Below are positions 56,865 through 58,309 of a stretch of DNA of 58,309 nt, one piece after another. The stretch is taken from assembly GCF_016097405.1 (NCBI RefSeq), contig NZ_JAEHGD010000001.1, positions 1,794,110 to 1,852,418 of the forward strand, read 5' to 3'. Both the position numbers and the translations under genes were made by a program. This DNA is from a methane-oxidizing endosymbiont of Gigantopelta aegis (GTDB taxonomy: Bacteria; Pseudomonadota; Gammaproteobacteria; Methylococcales; Methylomonadaceae). The notes under the pieces are model-generated. The model searched no databases. It had not been told where the DNA came from and saw only the letters and a program-made list of their open reading frames with translations. Position 1 is the first letter of the stretch; each line of letters begins with the position of its first letter.

Positions 56865-58138
56865 CTATTTCAGGCGCACAACGCCCATAAATTTAAGCAT
56901 CATTTTTTCATAAAATGGCTCGCTGATGCCTTTTCTGACTTTTCGCATAAAATATTTTTCAAAGCCAATCTTAGCTAAATGTACCCATTTTCCATGACTT
57001 GACCAAGTTGTATTTCGTGGTGGAATTTGCGGGATCGCCAGAAACGCGACGCCGGTGTCGCCTAAATCGGCCAGGCATAAGGCACTCAGGCTGGGGAGTT
57101 CAGAAGGCTCTTTTCCTTCCAGCTCATTCAGAATATTATGTGCCGTTGCCGTGACCATCGACTCAATCATATAGCCGGTTTTAGGTGTACCCACAGGAAC
57201 AGGGGTTTTTCCACTGGCGGCAATGCGACACACACACCGACGGAATAGATATTCTTAAAGGTCGGGTTGCGCTGGTGTTCATCGACAATAACAAACCCCC
57301 GAGGATTCGTCAGCCCTTCTACGCCGGCATTGCGGACTGCATCGATACCAGTAAATGCTGGCAGCATCATCGAGTGCTTGAAAGGTACTTCATGCTTTTG
57401 TTTTTCATTGCCGCTGTCATCGACTTCGGTGACATACATCATGCCGTCTTCAATTTTATCGACTTTGGCATTGGTTATCCATTTGATGGATTTGTCACGC
57501 AATGCACTTTCCAACAAGCCTTTGGTGTCGCCAACGCCGCCGAGGCCAAGATGGCCAATATAAGGTTCTGAAGTGACAAATGTCATCGGTACCTTATCGC
57601 GGATTTTACGTTTACGTAGCTCGGTTTCCAGAATCATCAGGTATTCATAGGCAGGGCCAAAACAGGAGGCACCTTGCACCGCACCGACAACGATGGGGCC
57701 TGGATCTTCCATGAACGCTTCCCAGTCTTTTGCGGCAAGCGCGGCATGATCGACATGACATACAGATGTAGTATAGCCTTCAGGGCCGAGGCCGGGGACT
57801 TCATCGAAGGCCAATCGTGGGCCTGTAGCAATAACCAAATAATCGTAATCGACAGCGGTGTCATCGGCTAGATGAACTTTATTGTTTTCAGGATCAACCC
57901 GGGTCGCCGCTTTCTGAATAAACTGAATACCTTTTTTCTTGAAAACAGGGGCTAATTCAATTTTAAGATCTTCAGGTTTACGCCATTTAGGTGGAACCCA
58001 AGGGTTTGATGGAACAAAATGAAAGGTTGGTGAGTCGGAGATGACGGTAACCTCATGGTTATTTTTTACCAGTTCTTTCATTTCATACGCCATTGGTACG
58101 CCGCCAATGCCCGCGCCTAAGACAACAATTCTAGCCAT
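56865..58138 (-). pseudogene. Sulfide:quinone oxidoreductase-like flavoprotein, single frameshift
   Basis: FAD-dependent oxidoreductase of about 424 residues if repaired. The N-terminal part has the dinucleotide motif IVVLGAGIGGVPMAYEM, DYDYLVIATGPRLAF and VGAVQGASCFGPAYEY with a redox-type Cys, then FKNIYSVGVCVALPPVEK. At about 57207-57211 one A is missing from a run (A5, A6 needed): the frame then runs into a stop, while the continuation TPVPVGTPKTGYMIESMV lies in another frame up to 56865. Adding one base rejoins a standard SQR. It could be a true pseudogene or a homopolymer sequencing error. It is followed by a DUF2892 gene. Confidence 0.83.
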
Positions 58139-58205
58139 AACACTTTCCTCTTTTTTGTTTTAAGTTTTAACAATGTATATTTGTAACTACTTAGCATATA
58201 CATTT

Positions 58206-58306
58206 AATATCAGTCACCGGCATCTAGAAGATGCCGTGAATACATCCCTGAAGGCTTGAATGTGACATCCATGGCACAAACACTTGTTTTGTAAGTAACT
58301 GATATT
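58206..58306 (+). repeat. Palindromic intergenic repeat with 9-bp terminal inverted repeats
   Basis: A 101-bp unit bounded by AATATCAGT and ACTGATATT. Inside is a perfect hairpin CGGCATCT-AGA-AGATGCCG, then GAATACATCCCTGAAGG and TGTGACATCCATGGCACA. The double ACATCC layout matches the minus strand of 56478-56595. It lies upstream of the quinone oxidoreductase gene. Confidence 0.62.
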
Positions 58307-58309
58307 AAA

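Overview
The window is chromosomal DNA from a gammaproteobacterium. It carries FleS/FleR-type flagellar control, RpoN (-24/-12) promoters, type IV pilins, an asd-fimV linkage, bamD/rluD/pgeF and tldD/pmbA. The gene content fits Methylococcales-like or other sulfide-oxidising gammaproteobacteria, but no diagnostic gene such as a methane monooxygenase is present, so the order is an inference.

Layout. 1-2341: a large MASE1 hybrid histidine kinase, cut by the window edge. 2512-6324: flagellar genes fleS, fleR, fliE and fliF, with fliF broken by an insertion sequence. 7154-7933: the 5' stub of an outer-membrane protein behind a cobalamin riboswitch and a strong sigma-70 promoter. 7993-12953: envelope and housekeeping genes (metallopeptidase-like protein, bamD, rluD, pgeF, ZIP transporter, nucleotidyltransferase), then remnants of a HEPN-like and an Rpn-like gene. 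13643-17404: a pilin O-oligosaccharyltransferase gene split by an IS, beside two tandem pilin genes that each have a sigma-54 promoter. 17474-22297: a minus-strand operon of carrier protein, condensation-like acyltransferase, adenylating enzyme, acyl-CoA-dehydrogenase-like oxidase and a CmoM-like methyltransferase. I read its first four genes as a proline-to-pyrrole carrier-protein pathway. 22514-27246: an HTTM-DCC fusion protein and small exported or membrane proteins. 27503-33341: pcnB, folK, panB, panC, an MscS channel and panD. 33348-45083: fliW, then rlmH-maf-rng-yhdP-nitrilase-bamC-like-tldD-pmbA-pRiA4b protein. 45092-51210: DUF1415, CBS protein, adk, leuC, leuD, leuB, asd. 51215-55341: a nested IS, then fimV. 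55541-58138: another IS, a DUF2892 protein and a frameshifted sulfide:quinone oxidoreductase.

The dominant mobile feature is one IS5-family (IS427-like) element of about 850 bp, present five times (6302, 14584, 24779, 51215, 55541). All copies share 12-bp terminal repeats and are flanked by TA. They break fliF, the outer-membrane protein gene and the glycosyltransferase gene, rewrite one stop codon, and separate asd from fimV. No copy here has an intact transposase frame, and the damage lies mostly in homopolymer runs. A frameshift of the same kind breaks the quinone oxidoreductase gene, so sequencing error is a live alternative there.

Most notable: (1) the predicted proline-activating, pyrrole-forming operon with a stand-alone condensation-like protein; (2) the cobalamin riboswitch driving a now-broken outer-membrane protein gene; (3) the IS junction joining two unrelated gene halves, which implies a large rearrangement; (4) a probable AUC start codon for pcnB; (5) a palindromic intergenic repeat family near the right end. 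No CRISPR array, tRNA or rRNA was recognised.
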